A stretch of DNA of 64,000 nucleotides from Argyresthia goedartella (Eukaryota > Arthropoda > Insecta > Lepidoptera > Argyresthiidae), in the NCBI GenBank assembly GCA_949825045.1, contig OX463808.1, positions 32,053,674-32,117,673 of the forward strand. The letters run 5' to 3'. The position numbers were made by a program, and so were the translations under genes. The notes below the pieces were generated by a model. That model made no database searches. It was given only the letters and a program-made list of their open reading frames with translations, and was not told the origin of the DNA. Below, one piece after another: positions 35,138 to 45,392 of the stretch (positions within the stretch are counted from its first letter, which is position 1; the number at the start of each line of letters is the position of its first letter).

Positions 35138-35797
35138 ATCATACCTAAGCAATAGAATTCAAAAGGAAGAAGTCAACGGCGTAAAATCTGATGGATCGGG
35201 GGTAAAAATTGGCGTTCCACAAGGTTCCATATTAGGCCCTTTCTTTTTCCTGGTAATATTAACGATCTGCCTTTAATGGTGGAGAAATTGACTAACATAG
35301 TGTTGTTTGCTGATGATACTTCACTGGTTTTCAAAATTGAAAGACAAAAAGAATATTTTGATGATGTCAATAGAGTATTATCTTTAACCTTGAATTGGTA
35401 CACAGTTAACAATTTATTGTTAAATGCTGGTAAAACCAAATGTATCAAATTCTCACTTCCAAATGTCAGGCAAGTTGGGACCAGTTTAGTGTTGGACAGC
35501 AATACGTTAGAATTAGTAAATGACACGCAGTTTCTTGGAATAACCATTGATAACAAATTGCAGTGGGGACCCCACATAGAAAAATTGTCTGGTAAATTAA
35601 GTTCTGTAGCTTACGCTGTTAGGAAAATCAGACAAAACACGGATGTGGCTACATCTAGGCTAGTATATTTTAGTTACTTTCATAGTGTCATGTCCTATGG
35701 TATCTTGTTGTGGGGGAAAGCAGCAGATATTCAAACTATTTTTATTTTACAGAAAAGAGCTATTCGAGCAATTTATAATTTAAAACGCACAGACTCC

Positions 35798-36469
35798 TTA
35801 ACCTTACAATCCCCCAAGCCTCATATGACGCTCGCCTCGAGTACCGTCCGTCCCCCAAGCGTCATATGACGCTCTCGCTCCCGCGCTTTTTTAAACCGGT
35901 ATATTTTGGCCAATTTTTGTCATGTTGGTACTGTTAAAGATTTTCCAGACGCTCAATAAGACAAAGTCTATAATCCGATACAATTGTCTATGGTCATTCA
36001 TAGAAAAAAATATTCCAAACGTGCCTCAAAAAAAACACTTTTTCGAGGACTTTTTTTTGGAAAATTTCAATCGCTGAAATATTGAACAGTTTATATAAGA
36101 ACACACTAATGTTTTTATTGTTTTGAAAGGGTAATGTTATTTAGATTACGTAGGTATCAAATAACATGTATATGTTGTTGATGTTTTTCTCATGTCTGCT
36201 AGATTTGTGTCGAGAAGGACCATTTTCATAGATGTCTGTGATTCTCATGTCGGTACAATAATAAAGGAAGGTCACTGTGACATTAGTTTTGCATTGACTA
36301 AGAGAGGGTTTCATTAGCTACTCATATTTAGCACTCTCATAGTTCTAAGAGTTACCATTTCAACATAATCACTTGATACGTCAGTCAAGTGTCGCGCGCC
36401 GCGCGGGCTTAAGTGTGCCTGGGGGACGAGCTGTGTCGGCGCCAAGTGGCTGGGGGTGCGAGGGGTTAA
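35798..36469. mobile_element. piggyBac-type MITE with TTAA duplication
   Basis: The LINE is interrupted exactly between two TTAA copies (35798-35801 and 36466-36469). The 664-bp body starts CCTTACAATCCCCCAAGCC and its right end reversed reads CCCCTCGCACCCCCAGCC, a weak terminal inverted repeat rich in C. A direct repeat 'cccccaagc(c/g)tcatatgac' occurs near the left end (35811 and 35854). There is no coding capacity. TTAA targets are diagnostic of the piggyBac superfamily. A diverged copy lies inverted at 52300-52660. Confidence 0.8.
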
Positions 36470-36541
36470 GACAGCTTTTTAAAGAAATTGAGATACTAAC
36501 TGTAGCTAGTCAATTTATTTTCGAAAATATAATGTATGTAC

Positions 36542-36776
36542 TGTTATAACCGAATGTAGTTTGCAGTAAACGCTGACTTAAGCTAATTCATTTTATATAA
36601 AACTGTTTTCGATAGAGACTGGCAGCAGTCACCCCACAACCTTTGTCCGATACATACATTGTAAACTCTCGTTATTTTTGTCTAAAATTCGGTGTGTAGT
36701 ACAGTGAAATAAATTTATTCAGCAGCAGTAATAAAAGTGTTTTTTTAAAAAGGACCCACGGAGCGCCATCCTTACA
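36542..36776 (+). repeat. 5' LTR of the endogenous retrovirus, 235 bp
   Basis: TGTTATAAC at the left edge, CCTTACA at the right. It differs from the 3' LTR by one substitution ('aaaagtg' versus 'aaaagag'). It should hold the promoter; an obvious TATA box is not clear, while 'gtgaaataaattta' supplies an AATAAA signal. Confidence 0.95.
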
Positions 36777-36780
36777 AATT

Positions 36781-36798
36781 TGGTGTCAGAAGTGGGAT
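36781..36798 (+). promoter_or_regulatory. Primer binding site, tRNA-Leu type
   Basis: TGGTGTCAGAAGTGGGAT begins four bases after the LTR. It is complementary to the 3' end I recall for a tRNA-Leu. The tRNA identity is from memory; the position is as expected. Confidence 0.75.
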
Positions 36799-37347
36799 CT
36801 CAGGAAAACTCGTGAGTTCTGAGATTCATAGGTGTTAGGCGCGTCGCGAAATAACTTCCCGCCTGACAACCATTTAGTGGCTCTGTGGAGTAAGGTCCTT
36901 TAATAGACAGTGGTCGACGTTAAGACTTGGGCATACAAGCCTAAGCCCGCGCTGCTGCTCTCGAGGTCGACGATAAGTCTCCGCTGCCAGGCGCGAGCCC
37001 GCATCTCATCCTGGACGCTTCCTGCTGCTGTGGTCGACGTTAAGTCTCCGCTTTCGAGTGTGAGCCCGCACCACAATTGTCTGCACCACCACCGTCTTCA
37101 TAAACGGACGGGTGAACCAATCATCATCATTATCAGCTCATATTGACTTTCCACGTGGAAGTCAACGGGATCACGAACAACGCAACGTGACTTCGAGGTA
37201 CTCCGTAATACGACTCCCTGGGTCGCCGGGCCTTCGACGTCCTGTTGACGTCATTACTGCGTCGCACTGCAGTTGCCGTGCGCCGTTTCTACGCGGTTTT
37301 TGGAAAAAGCCGTTCTTCAAAATGTTCGTGAGTGCCGTCATCATTCT

Positions 37348-37353
37348 GTGAGT
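37348..37353 (+). promoter_or_regulatory. Candidate splice donor for the env message
   Basis: GTGAGT follows a short leader frame starting ATG at 37322-37324, which encodes a few hydrophobic residues. The exon would end in phase 2. The acceptor at 45391-45392 supplies the third base in the env frame. A second GTGAGT at 37328 gives the wrong phase. The spliced product would start with a hydrophobic signal-peptide-like stretch. Confidence 0.6.
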
Positions 37354-38002
37354 TATTTTATCTATTCCTAACTTTCTAATTGAAGTGAATGTGCAAGTGA
37401 TTTTTACAAGTTTTACAACTATATACATCAAGATTTATTTTTACAAACTTTCTATAACTATTTTTAAGTGCAATCACACTTTCTACTGTATTTTACATTT
37501 TTATTGATTGTGTTTACTGATGATCTGTACTACATTACAAAAGCTGTAACTTAATGTCGACTGGAAAAGAAGTAAAATTAGAAGAAGAAGCCGATAAATT
37601 AACTACATCTGATTCAGAAAGTTCCTCTTCTGAAAGCCAAAACCAAAGCCCCAAAGTAACAATTAGGAAAAAAGAAAAACCCAAAATGACTTCATCAATT
37701 ACTCTTTCGTTCCTGACCAAATTCATAAAACCCTATAATGGGGACCGCGAGTTGTTGCCAGCATTCTTGACTAATTGCGAAAACGCATTCTCATTAGCTA
37801 GTACAGATCAACAGGATGTTTTATGCAAGTATATCGTGTCACAACTTGAGGGTAAGGCGCAGTTAGCCTGCTGCCTCAAGAAATTCAGTACTTGGCCTGA
37901 AATCAAACAATTCCTTAAGGCCACGTTTGGAGAGAAAAAACATTCAACTCATTTGCTCGTCGACTTACAAAATTGCAAGCAATTGCCCACAGAAGATGTG
38001 AC

Positions 38003-40494
38003 ACAATAGTCAATAGTCAATAGTCAAAGTACTTTATTACTGTAGATATTTACATATACTTAGCAAACGTCATTTTTTGCCTCTTCTCTACATTGGACCA
38101 CTGTGGGAGAAGAAGGGCGTTGAAACTCCCACAGATTTATTTTTAGATCTCTTTTAAAAATAGGTTGTGCTTAACTAATACAAATATGAAAAATTTAATT
38201 GTTATGATTAATAAGCAGGAATAAATAATTACAAAATTATTAACAGCAAGGTCTGTGTTGAGCCAGATTAACCCCATACAGTCCTGTCATTTAAGTAATC
38301 TTGAACATTGTAATATCCCTTTTTCGACAAAGTCGCTTTAACATGCTTTTTAAATTGCTCAAATGGCAATTTCAAAATCTCCAGAGGTATCTTATTGTAG
38401 TAGAGAATGCACTGACCCTTGAAAGAATTGCTAACCTTCGCGAGTCTAAAACGGGGCGCACATAGTCTGTGATTATTTCTTAGGTTAACATTACAGCTGT
38501 CGCTAAGTTTGGAAAATGTTGTAAGGTTCTTGCGTACATACATTATATTTTCGAAAATAAATTGACTAGCTACTGTTAGTATGTCAATTTCTTTAAAAAG
38601 CTCTCTTAAGGAGTCTGTTCGTTTTAAATTATAAATTGCTCGAATAGCTCTTTTCTGTAAAATAAAAATAGTTTGAATATCCGCTGCTTTCCCCCACAAC
38701 AAGATACCATAGGACATCACACTATGAAAGTAACTAAAATATACTAGCCTAGATGTAGCCACATCCGTGCTTTGTCTGATGTTCCTAACAGCGTAAGCCG
38801 CAGAACTTAATTTACCAGCCAATTTATCTATGTGGGGTCCCCACTGCAATTTACTATCAATGGTTATTCCAAGAAACTTCGTATCATTTACCAATTCTAA
38901 CGTGCTGTTGTCTAACACCAAACTGGTCTCAACTTGCCTGACATTTGGAAGTGAGAATTTGATACACTTGGTTTTACCAGCGTTTAACAATAAATTATTA
39001 ACTGTGAACCAATTCAAGGTTAAAGACAATACACCATTAACATCATCAAAATCTCCTTTTTGTCTTTCAATTTTGAAGACCATTGAAGTATCATCAGCAA
39101 ACAACACTATGTCAGTTAATTTCTCCACCATGAAAGGCAGATCATTAATATATACCAGGAATAAGAAAGGGCCTAATATGGAACCTTGTGGAACGCCAAT
39201 TTTAACACCCGATCCATCAGATTTTACGCCGTTAACTTCTGCCTTTTGAATTCTATTGCTTAGGTATGATCTTAGTAGATCCAACGCTTTATTTCTAACT
39301 CCGTAATGATTTAATTTAATTAATAGCGTATTATGATCAACACAATCAAACGCCTTCGACAGGTCGCAAAAAACTCCGATAGCATCCTGTGCGGCCTCCC
39401 ATGCAGAATAAATATGAGATACAAGGGAAATACCTGCATCCGTAGTCGATTTACCCCTAGTGAAACCATATTGTTTAGCGTGGAGTTGTTTTGTACGGTT
39501 GAAGTGTGAGAGCATTTGATTGAGTATAATCTTTTCAAATATTTTACTTAGTGTTGGAAGAACAGATATTGGTCTGAAATTTGAAGGATCGCCCTTATCT
39601 CCCGATTTGAACAGCGGTATAAGTTTACTGTGTTTCATGAGGTCTGGAAAATCCCCATCGTCAACACATTTATTGAATATATAAGCTAAGTGTGGGGCTA
39701 TAACTAGAATTACTGAACCAATGACTTTGACTGATATACCCCACAGGTCTTCCGTATTTTTTAAGTTAAGTAATTTAAACGTTTTGACAATGTCCTGGGG
39801 ATATACATGATGAAATTTTAAATATACATTACTGACGCTAGTGTTATTTTTTAATAAAGTCTCTGCTTCAAATGGAGATGAATTTAGACTGTCCGTTGTG
39901 AGTACGGGTACATTGGTGAAGAATGTTTCAAAAGCTCGAGCAACATCAGCGTTGGATTTAACAACATCATCACCTATCTTTAGGCAGAAATCACTGTCCC
40001 TTTGTATAACTTTGCCAGTTTCGCGTTTTATTATTTGCCAAACTGTTTTCATTCTATTATTTGAATTTTTAATTTTTCTATTAATGTGTAAAGTTTTTGC
40101 AGTTCTACAAACCAACTTGAAAGTTTTGGAATATTTTTTAACATAGTCATGAAATTTTCGATCAAAGTTATAGGTTTTTTGATCATAAAGGTCATACAAG
40201 ATAACTCTACTTTTACGAATTCCAAACGTTGCCCAGTCATTAAATTTAGATTTACCGTTGTAGTCACTGACTTTCTTTAATTTGAAAACTTTATTGAATT
40301 CTGTCTGAATAATGTTGAAGAAGTCTGAGTAGATTTTGTTTGGGTTCTGTTCATTAAAATCCGGTACTGGCAAATTTATATCTAAGTTTTTCGTATATGT
40401 CTCTAGTCTATGGGATGTAATAGGCCTATAAAATGTTGGACCAGTCTTATCCTTAATACTAATTGAGAATGAAACTGTTTGACCACTGTGATCG
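38003..40494 (-). mobile_element. 5'-truncated LINE inserted in retroviral gag, antisense
   Basis: Flanked by GTGAC at 37998-38002 and 40495-40499. The 3' end is at the left: the minus strand ends 'cagtaataaagtacttt' followed by a three-unit TTGACTA tail. The 5' end is truncated in the linker between endonuclease and RT. It belongs to the same family as the LINE that hosts the retrovirus. Of the copies here it is the longest and has the only uninterrupted RT frame. Confidence 0.9.
38268..40494 (-). CDS. LINE reverse transcriptase ORF2, N-terminally truncated
   Basis: An open frame of about 740 LINE codons ends NDRTVWG. It holds the pre-RT linker, RT palm blocks NFRPISVLPTLSKIFEKI and [30 protein letters not shown], the catalytic FADDTSMVFKI (two Asp intact) and the C-terminal domain. 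The apurinic-type endonuclease that should come first is missing, so it cannot make its own target nick. The frame stays open a further 13 codons into the antisense of retroviral gag and finds an ATG there (40532), so the longest apparent protein has a chimeric N-terminus that is not LINE sequence. CR1/Jockey-type by block spacing; exact clade uncertain. Confidence 0.8.
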
Positions 40495-41102
40495 GTGACT
40501 GAATATTCATTACGTGTTGAATCATGTCTCACACGTTTACAGTCTGATATACATTATAGTTGCGACGATGACAAAGAATTAATCGGCAGATTAGCCGCTA
40601 TGGAGGATCTTGCCCTTAACACATTTTTGTTGGGAATGAATTCCAACTACTCTCACATAGTGCGCTGTAGGAATCCAAAGACCCTATCAGATGCTATAAC
40701 TCATGCTATTGAGGAAGAAAAGCTTTATAAACTTTCTAAACTAGCACAACGCCAAAATAAGCAGTGCTCTATTTGCCAGAAGTCTGGACATTTGGCCTCT
40801 GATTGTTACAAAAATAAAGCGAAAACTTCAAGTCCTAATTTCCATCACGTAAATTCGAATCCTCATGTTGCTCAAAGAAACAACCAGAATTCAAGGTTTT
40901 CCTCGAACAAAACTTGCGTATATTGCTAGAAACACGGTCACTTGATCGGCGAGTGTCGCAAACTTAAGTATAAAAATAATCAAAACGCCGCCGACTCCCA
41001 CGACGCTGCATCGCCAAGCGCAGGTGCATTTCACAACAACGCGGCAAACAATAGTCGCTCTAATGTTCATGTTGTTAGCGTTTCTTCTGATGACCAAGTT
41101 GA

Positions 41103-41109
41103 TTTAAAC
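41103..41109 (+). promoter_or_regulatory. -1 frameshift heptamer T TTA AAC before gag stop
   Basis: Gag codons read GAT TTA AAC TAA, so the heptamer T TTA AAC sits in the right phase directly before the stop at 41110. The pol frame is open from 41103 and is entered by a -1 slip at AAC. TTTAAAC is a canonical slippery sequence. A possible short stem ('cgg...ccg', 41122-41138) follows. Confidence 0.85.
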
Positions 41110-44100
41110 TAAACACTGTTTCGGTCTCGTGTCTGCCGGAACAATGTAATAATGTAAACGACACGAATGATATGCCTTCTATAGGTAAACCCCGTGCTCT
41201 TAAATTACCCCCAGCACGGAAGATTAAAAATCAACCCTATGCTCTTAAATTACCCCCAGCACAGATGATGGAAAATGAATCTCGACAAATTGACCAGTCT
41301 TTGTCCACTGAGTTCTCAGCAAAGTTGCAAGGTCGCACCTGTAGCACACAAGCCGTGGCACAGGATTCTTCTGCACCTTCCCCTCAGTCAGAACCTTATT
41401 TCACTGAGTTTTCAACTAAGCTACCAGGCAGCACCTGTAAAAATCAGGGTTTTGATGCGCCTCTACCTCAGTCAAAAATTCAAGACAAAAGACTCAAATC
41501 TTGTGTTCTTAAATCTGTCCTAACACAAGTTAATCCTGAAATTATTTTTGGTCATTCAAATGAACTTGGAGATTCTAAAACTATTCCCTCTACTCGCGAC
41601 AAACCGAGTTTTTCTTCTAGGGATTTTATACGTGAAAAGAGTTATAAAATTAATAACGTGAACAACAAAATATCTTTACCACACGTTTATTTAAAGACAC
41701 ATTTAAATGAAAAGCCTCTATGCTTTCTTATAGACACTGGGTCCTCAATTTCTATTGTAAAACAGTCAAGTTTGATCAAACCAGTGCTCGGACCGTTAAC
41801 AGTCACTCTAAAAGGTTTAAGTGACAACGATTCCACATGTGAATCTCTTGGGTCCATCCAGCTCAATTTTGAACACGTAATTTCCGATAAAAGCAAAATA
41901 ATATTTGACTTTTTGTTCCACGCGATTGACGACAAGATCAATCTATATTTTGACGGAATCATAGGTAGTGATTTTATTCGACATTTCAAAATCGACGTGC
42001 AGTATTCCACAAATTCATTAAACATGCAAGGACACTCGATACCTATATGCTTTAGTAAGCCATCATATGTTATACCTCCACGGTCAGAGATGGTGATTGA
42101 ATGCCCAATTGCCAATCTATCAGATTTTTCAGGCCAAAAAGAAGCCTTAATATTAGATCAACAAATTTGTGAAGGTGTGTTCTTAGCAAACTGCATAGTC
42201 AATGTCAAATCCAACAATAGGGTAAACGTATCAGTATTAAACACTACTGAATCCGAGATTTCAATAGATAACTTCAAGGTTCAATTAACAACCCTTGAGT
42301 TTCCGTCATCAGACTCAGATGATGCTCAGCATGAGCTCATTCATCAGCTGAGTTCTTCAAACACTGATCGTTCTAGACAGGTTCTCGAGCAGATACGATG
42401 CTCTCACTTAAACGCAGAAGAAAAGAAGGCGTTGATGACCTGCCTTTCTAAATATACTGATATATTTCACCTTAATGGTGAATTCCTAACTCATACAGAT
42501 AAAATTCAACATTCTATTAATACCGGGGATGCACCTCCTATCCATGTTAAGTCATACCGGTTCCCAGAAATTCATAAAGAAGAGGTAGAAAGTCAAATAA
42601 AAAAAATGCTTGACCAAAATATAATTCGCCCTTCAACCTCCCCCTGGAATGCACCAGTGTGGGTTGTTCCTAAGAAACTCGATGCCTCTGGCAAGCAAAA
42701 ATGGCGAATCGTAATTGACTATAGACGCCTTAATGACGTCTCAGTTTCAGAGGTTTACCCTCTTCCTCTCATAACAGATATCCTAGACCAGTTAGGTCAC
42801 TCAAAGTACTTCAGTACTCTTGACCTGGCTTCAGGATTTCATCAGCTGTTGCTAGATCCCAAAGATTCTGAAAAAACTGGCTTCAGTGTTACGACTAATG
42901 GTATCTCAGGACATTTTGAATTTACCAGAATGCCCTTTGGTTTAAAAAATGCTCCATCCACATTCCAGAGACTCATGAATTTAGTCCTTTCTGGGCTCCA
43001 AGGTCTTCATTGTTATATATATTTGGATGACTGCATCTGTTATTCACATGACCTTCAATCTCACATGCAAAAACTAGAACTCATATTTTCAAGATTCAGA
43101 GAGGCCAACTTGAAGTTGCAGCCTGACAAATGTGAATTCTTGCGACGCGAAGTCGCTTATCTCGGGCATGTCATAACCGACAAGGGTGTTTTGCCTAACC
43201 CAGACAAGGTAAAGGCTATTTCCGAATTCCCTACACCCAAGAACCCGAAAGACATAAAATCTTTTCTAGGACTAACCGGCTATTATAGACGTTTCATAGA
43301 GAATTTCTCTCACTTAACTAAACCTTTAACCTCATTATTGAAAAAAGACACAGTGTTTCACTGGTCTCATGAACAAGAACAAGCATTCAGCATTCTAAAA
43401 GAAAAGTTAGTCTCAGCACCATTATTACAGTACCCAGATTTCAGTCAGACATTCATCATAACTACAGATGCTTCTAACTACGCCATTGGCGCAGTACTGT
43501 CGCAAGGCGAAATTGGAAAGGATAAGCCAATAGCATATGCGTCTCGTACATTAAATAAATGCGAAGGAAACTACTCCACGACTGAAAAGGAGCTTCTCGC
43601 TATTCTTTTCGGCGTCAACACTTTCAGACCATATATTTATGGGTATAAATTTCGGATTGTCACTGACCACCGTCCCCTTACATGGCTTTTCAATGCAAAA
43701 GATCCAGGAGGACGTTTATTGCGATGGCGATTGAAACTAGAGGAGTATGACTACGAGATAGTTTATAAACCGGGCCGTATAAACTCAAATGCTGACGCTC
43801 TATCTCGTAACCCAGTAAATGCCATCACTCTTTCAGGAATAAATAAGACAACTTATGAACAATTTTTCAAGAAACAATTCACGAAATCAATCTCTAATGA
43901 TACGCAAATTCAGGAATATAACCAAAGTTTAACTTCCACGAAACTTAAATCGATAGCTTGTCCAGTTTCTCTAGATTTTGATAGCTCTATGCCGCACAGC
44001 GAACAACTGTTATCCGTAGTAAACAATTCTGCCGAGCTCTTATCAGCCGAACGGGAACTTGAAACCGTGCAGTCAGTTGAGGCGACTAATAAGAAGCTCT

Positions 44101-45383
44101 ATTTCTTATACACTAAAATCCATCATTATGATGAAACGAGTTACAGAACTATTTATAATTTATTACTCAAATTGAGAGACTTGATCATTTCCGAAGATGA
44201 TTATGATAAGGAGCTAGCTATTTCAGATTTTACAGAACCTTTCACCAAGCTAGCTTATGTAAAAATATATAATATGATATCATACATATTTCATGGCACA
44301 AACATAAAAGTACATATCTATAAAAACCAAATTCGTTATCCTACTCCGGCCGAGGTTCCAAATATCCTGAAAGAAAATCACGGCACGACCATAGCTGGTC
44401 ACCCAGGAGTAAAACGCATGCTCAACAGAATCAAAGCTTCGTTTTATTGGAAAAGCATGAGGGCAGATATTGAACGTTTCGTAAAAGATTGCAGATTATG
44501 TCAAGTAAATAAGCCACTACGAGCTTCCAACAAAGCACCCATGGTGATAACATCCTCGAGCACTAAGCCATTCGAGAGATTAGCTCTAGATATTGTTGGA
44601 ATTTTGCCTGAAGCTGGCCTTCAAAAATTCAGGTACATTTTAACTCTTCAGGATGACTTAACGAAATTTTCTTGTGCCTATCCTATGATAACCTCTACTA
44701 CTGATGAGATTGCACGTAACCTCATACATTTCTTCTCACTATTTTCATTTCCAAAAATGATCCTCACAGACCAAGGCACATGCTTCACATCTGAATTATT
44801 TAAACAATTGACTGAAATTCTTAAGATCAAAAACTTATTCTCTACACCTTATCACCCTCAAACAAATGGCGCTCTAGAGCGTAGTCACGCGACTCTTAAG
44901 GAGTACCTAAAGTCTTTCGTGAATGAAAATCACGACGATTGGCATTGCTATCTAGCAACTGCAATACTAGCTTATAATACGACTCCGCATTGTACAACAG
45001 AATTCACTCCGTTTGAACTATTGTATGGCCATAAACCTTCCATTCCCAGTAGTTTATACGATTCAAGTGATAGCACAACATATGCCGAATATATACGCGC
45101 TTTACAGTACAGAATGAAGTACTCCCGTGAAAAAGCTTTAGAAAATATTACTAAAAGTAAAGAACAATCAAAAAGATACTATGATGTTTCATCCAGAACA
45201 AAAACGTATAAATCAGGAGATATGGTTTACATTAAACAACATCATAGGCTGCGCAAGGCCCTGTCCTCAATCTGGAAAGGACCTTATAAGATAGTTAAAG
45301 TAAATGACAAGAATAATGTTACAGTCAGCATAAATAGGAAACATGTGAAATATCACATTAATGAAATAAAGTTAGCACAATAA
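41109..45383 (+). CDS. pol: Retroviral pol polyprotein: protease, RT, RNase H, integrase
   Basis: Open from the frameshift site to TAA at 45381. The first ATG is at 41172, but translation should arrive by frameshifting. The N-terminal spacer carries a repeated ALKLPPA unit. The protease has DTGSSISIV (41733-41759). RT has WRIVIDYRRLN, MPFGLKNAPSTFQ and catalytic YLDDCICY (about 43018). RNase H has TTDASNYAIGAVL and TDHRPLTWLF. The integrase zinc module is readable as H-x-H-C-C (AGHPGVKRML to CRLCQVNK), then D in LALDIVG, D in LTDQGTCFTSE and E in NGALERSH. Roughly 1425 codons, a normal errantivirus length. No break was seen, so it looks enzymatically intact, but without gag it depends on help in trans. 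Confidence 0.92.
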   Translation, partial: LNTVSVSCLPEQCNNVNDTNDMPSIGKPRALKLPPARKIKNQPYALKLPPAQMMENESRQIDQSLSTEFSAKLQGRTCSTQAVAQDSSAPSPQSEPYFTEFSTKLPGSTCKNQGFDAPLPQSKIQDKRLKSCVLKSVLTQVNPEIIFGHSNELGDSKTIPSTRDKPSFSSRDFIREKSYKINNVNNKISLPHVYLKTHLNEKPLCFLIDTGSSISIVKQSSLIKPVLGPLTVTLKGLSDNDSTCESLGSIQLNFEHVISDKSKIIFDFLFHAIDDKINLYFDGIIGSDFIRHFKIDVQYSTNSLNMQGHSIPICFSKPSYVIPPRSEMVIECPIANLSDFSGQKEALILDQQICEGVFLANCIVNVKSNNRVNVSVLNTTESEISIDNFKVQLTTLEFPSSDSDDAQHELIHQLSSSNTDRSRQVLEQIRCSHLNAEEKKALMTCLSKYTDIFHLNGEFLTHTDKIQHSINTGDAPPIHVKSYRFPEIHKEEVESQIKKMLDQNIIRPSTSPWNAPVWVVPKKLDASGKQKWRIVIDYRRLNDVSVSEVYPLPLITDILDQLGHSKYFSTLDLASGFHQLLLDPKDSEKTGFSVTTNGISGHFEFTRMPFGLKNAPSTFQRLMNLVLSGLQGLHCYIYLDDCICYSHDLQSHMQKLELIFSRFREANLKLQPDKCEFLRREVAYLGHVITDKGVLPNPDKVKAISEFPTPKNPKDIKSFLGLTGYYRRFIENFSHLTKPLTSLLKKDTVFHWSHEQEQAFSILKEKLVSAPLLQYPDFSQTFIITTDASNYAIGAVLSQGEIGKDKPIAYASRTLNKCEGNYSTTEKELLAILFGVNTFRPYIYGYKFRIVTDHRPLTWLFNAKDPGGRLLRWRLKLEEYDYEIVYKPGRINSNADALSRNPVNAITLSGINKTTYEQFFKKQFTKSISNDTQIQEYNQSLTSTKLKSIACPVSLDFDSSMPHSEQLLSVVNNSAELLSAERELETVQSVEATNKKLYFLYTKIHHYDETSYRTIYNLLLKLRDLIISEDDYDKELAISDFTEPFTKLAYVKIYNMISYIFHGTNIKVHIYKNQIRYPTPAEVPNILKENHGTTIAGHPGVKRMLNRIKASFYWKSMRADIERFVKDCRLCQVNKPLRASNKAPMVITSSSTKPFERLALDIVGILPEAGLQKFRYILTLQDDLTKFSCAYPMITSTTDEIARNLIHFFSLFSFPKMILTDQGTCFTSELFKQLTEILKIKNLFSTPYHPQTNGALERSHATLKEYLKSFVNENHDDWHCYLATAILAYNTTPHCTTEFTPFELLYGHKPSIPSSLYDSSDSTTYAEYIRALQYRMKYSREKALENITKSKEQSKRYYDVSSRTKTYKSGDMVYIKQHHRLRKALSSIWKGPYKIVKVNDKNNVTVSINRKHVKYHINEIKLAQ

Positions 45384-45390
45384 TTGTTTC

Positions 45391-45392
45391 AG
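45391..45392 (+). promoter_or_regulatory. Candidate env splice acceptor
   Basis: AG at the end of 'attgtttcag', a short pyrimidine-rich acceptor 8 bases after the pol stop. The env frame is open from 45376 with no in-frame ATG before the conserved part, so an upstream exon must supply the start. Confidence 0.6.

Larger units (their letters stand above)
37554..41112 (+). pseudogene. gag: Retroviral gag, split by a LINE and with an internal stop
   Basis: Segments 37554-38002 and 40495-41112 together form gag. The start is the first ATG after the leader (37554). The N-terminal part is acidic and Ser-rich, then a capsid-like region with TKFIKPYNGDRELL and FLKATFGEKK. After the LINE insert the frame continues and has a CX2CX4HX4C knuckle (CSICQKSGHLASDC, about 40770) and a second knuckle beginning CVYC at 40916, whose next codon is TAG (40928-40930) before the remaining KHGHLIGEC residues. 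The gag stop TAA is at 41110-41112, right after a slippery heptamer. Gag would build the particle; neither lesion is compatible with full-length product from this copy. Confidence 0.85.

Noticed and set aside
38830..39249. 139-codon plus-strand frame, also seen antisense at 35173-35577 and 26060-26466
   Set aside because: It is the antisense shadow of the LINE RT and recurs wherever that LINE is present. It has no homology of its own.
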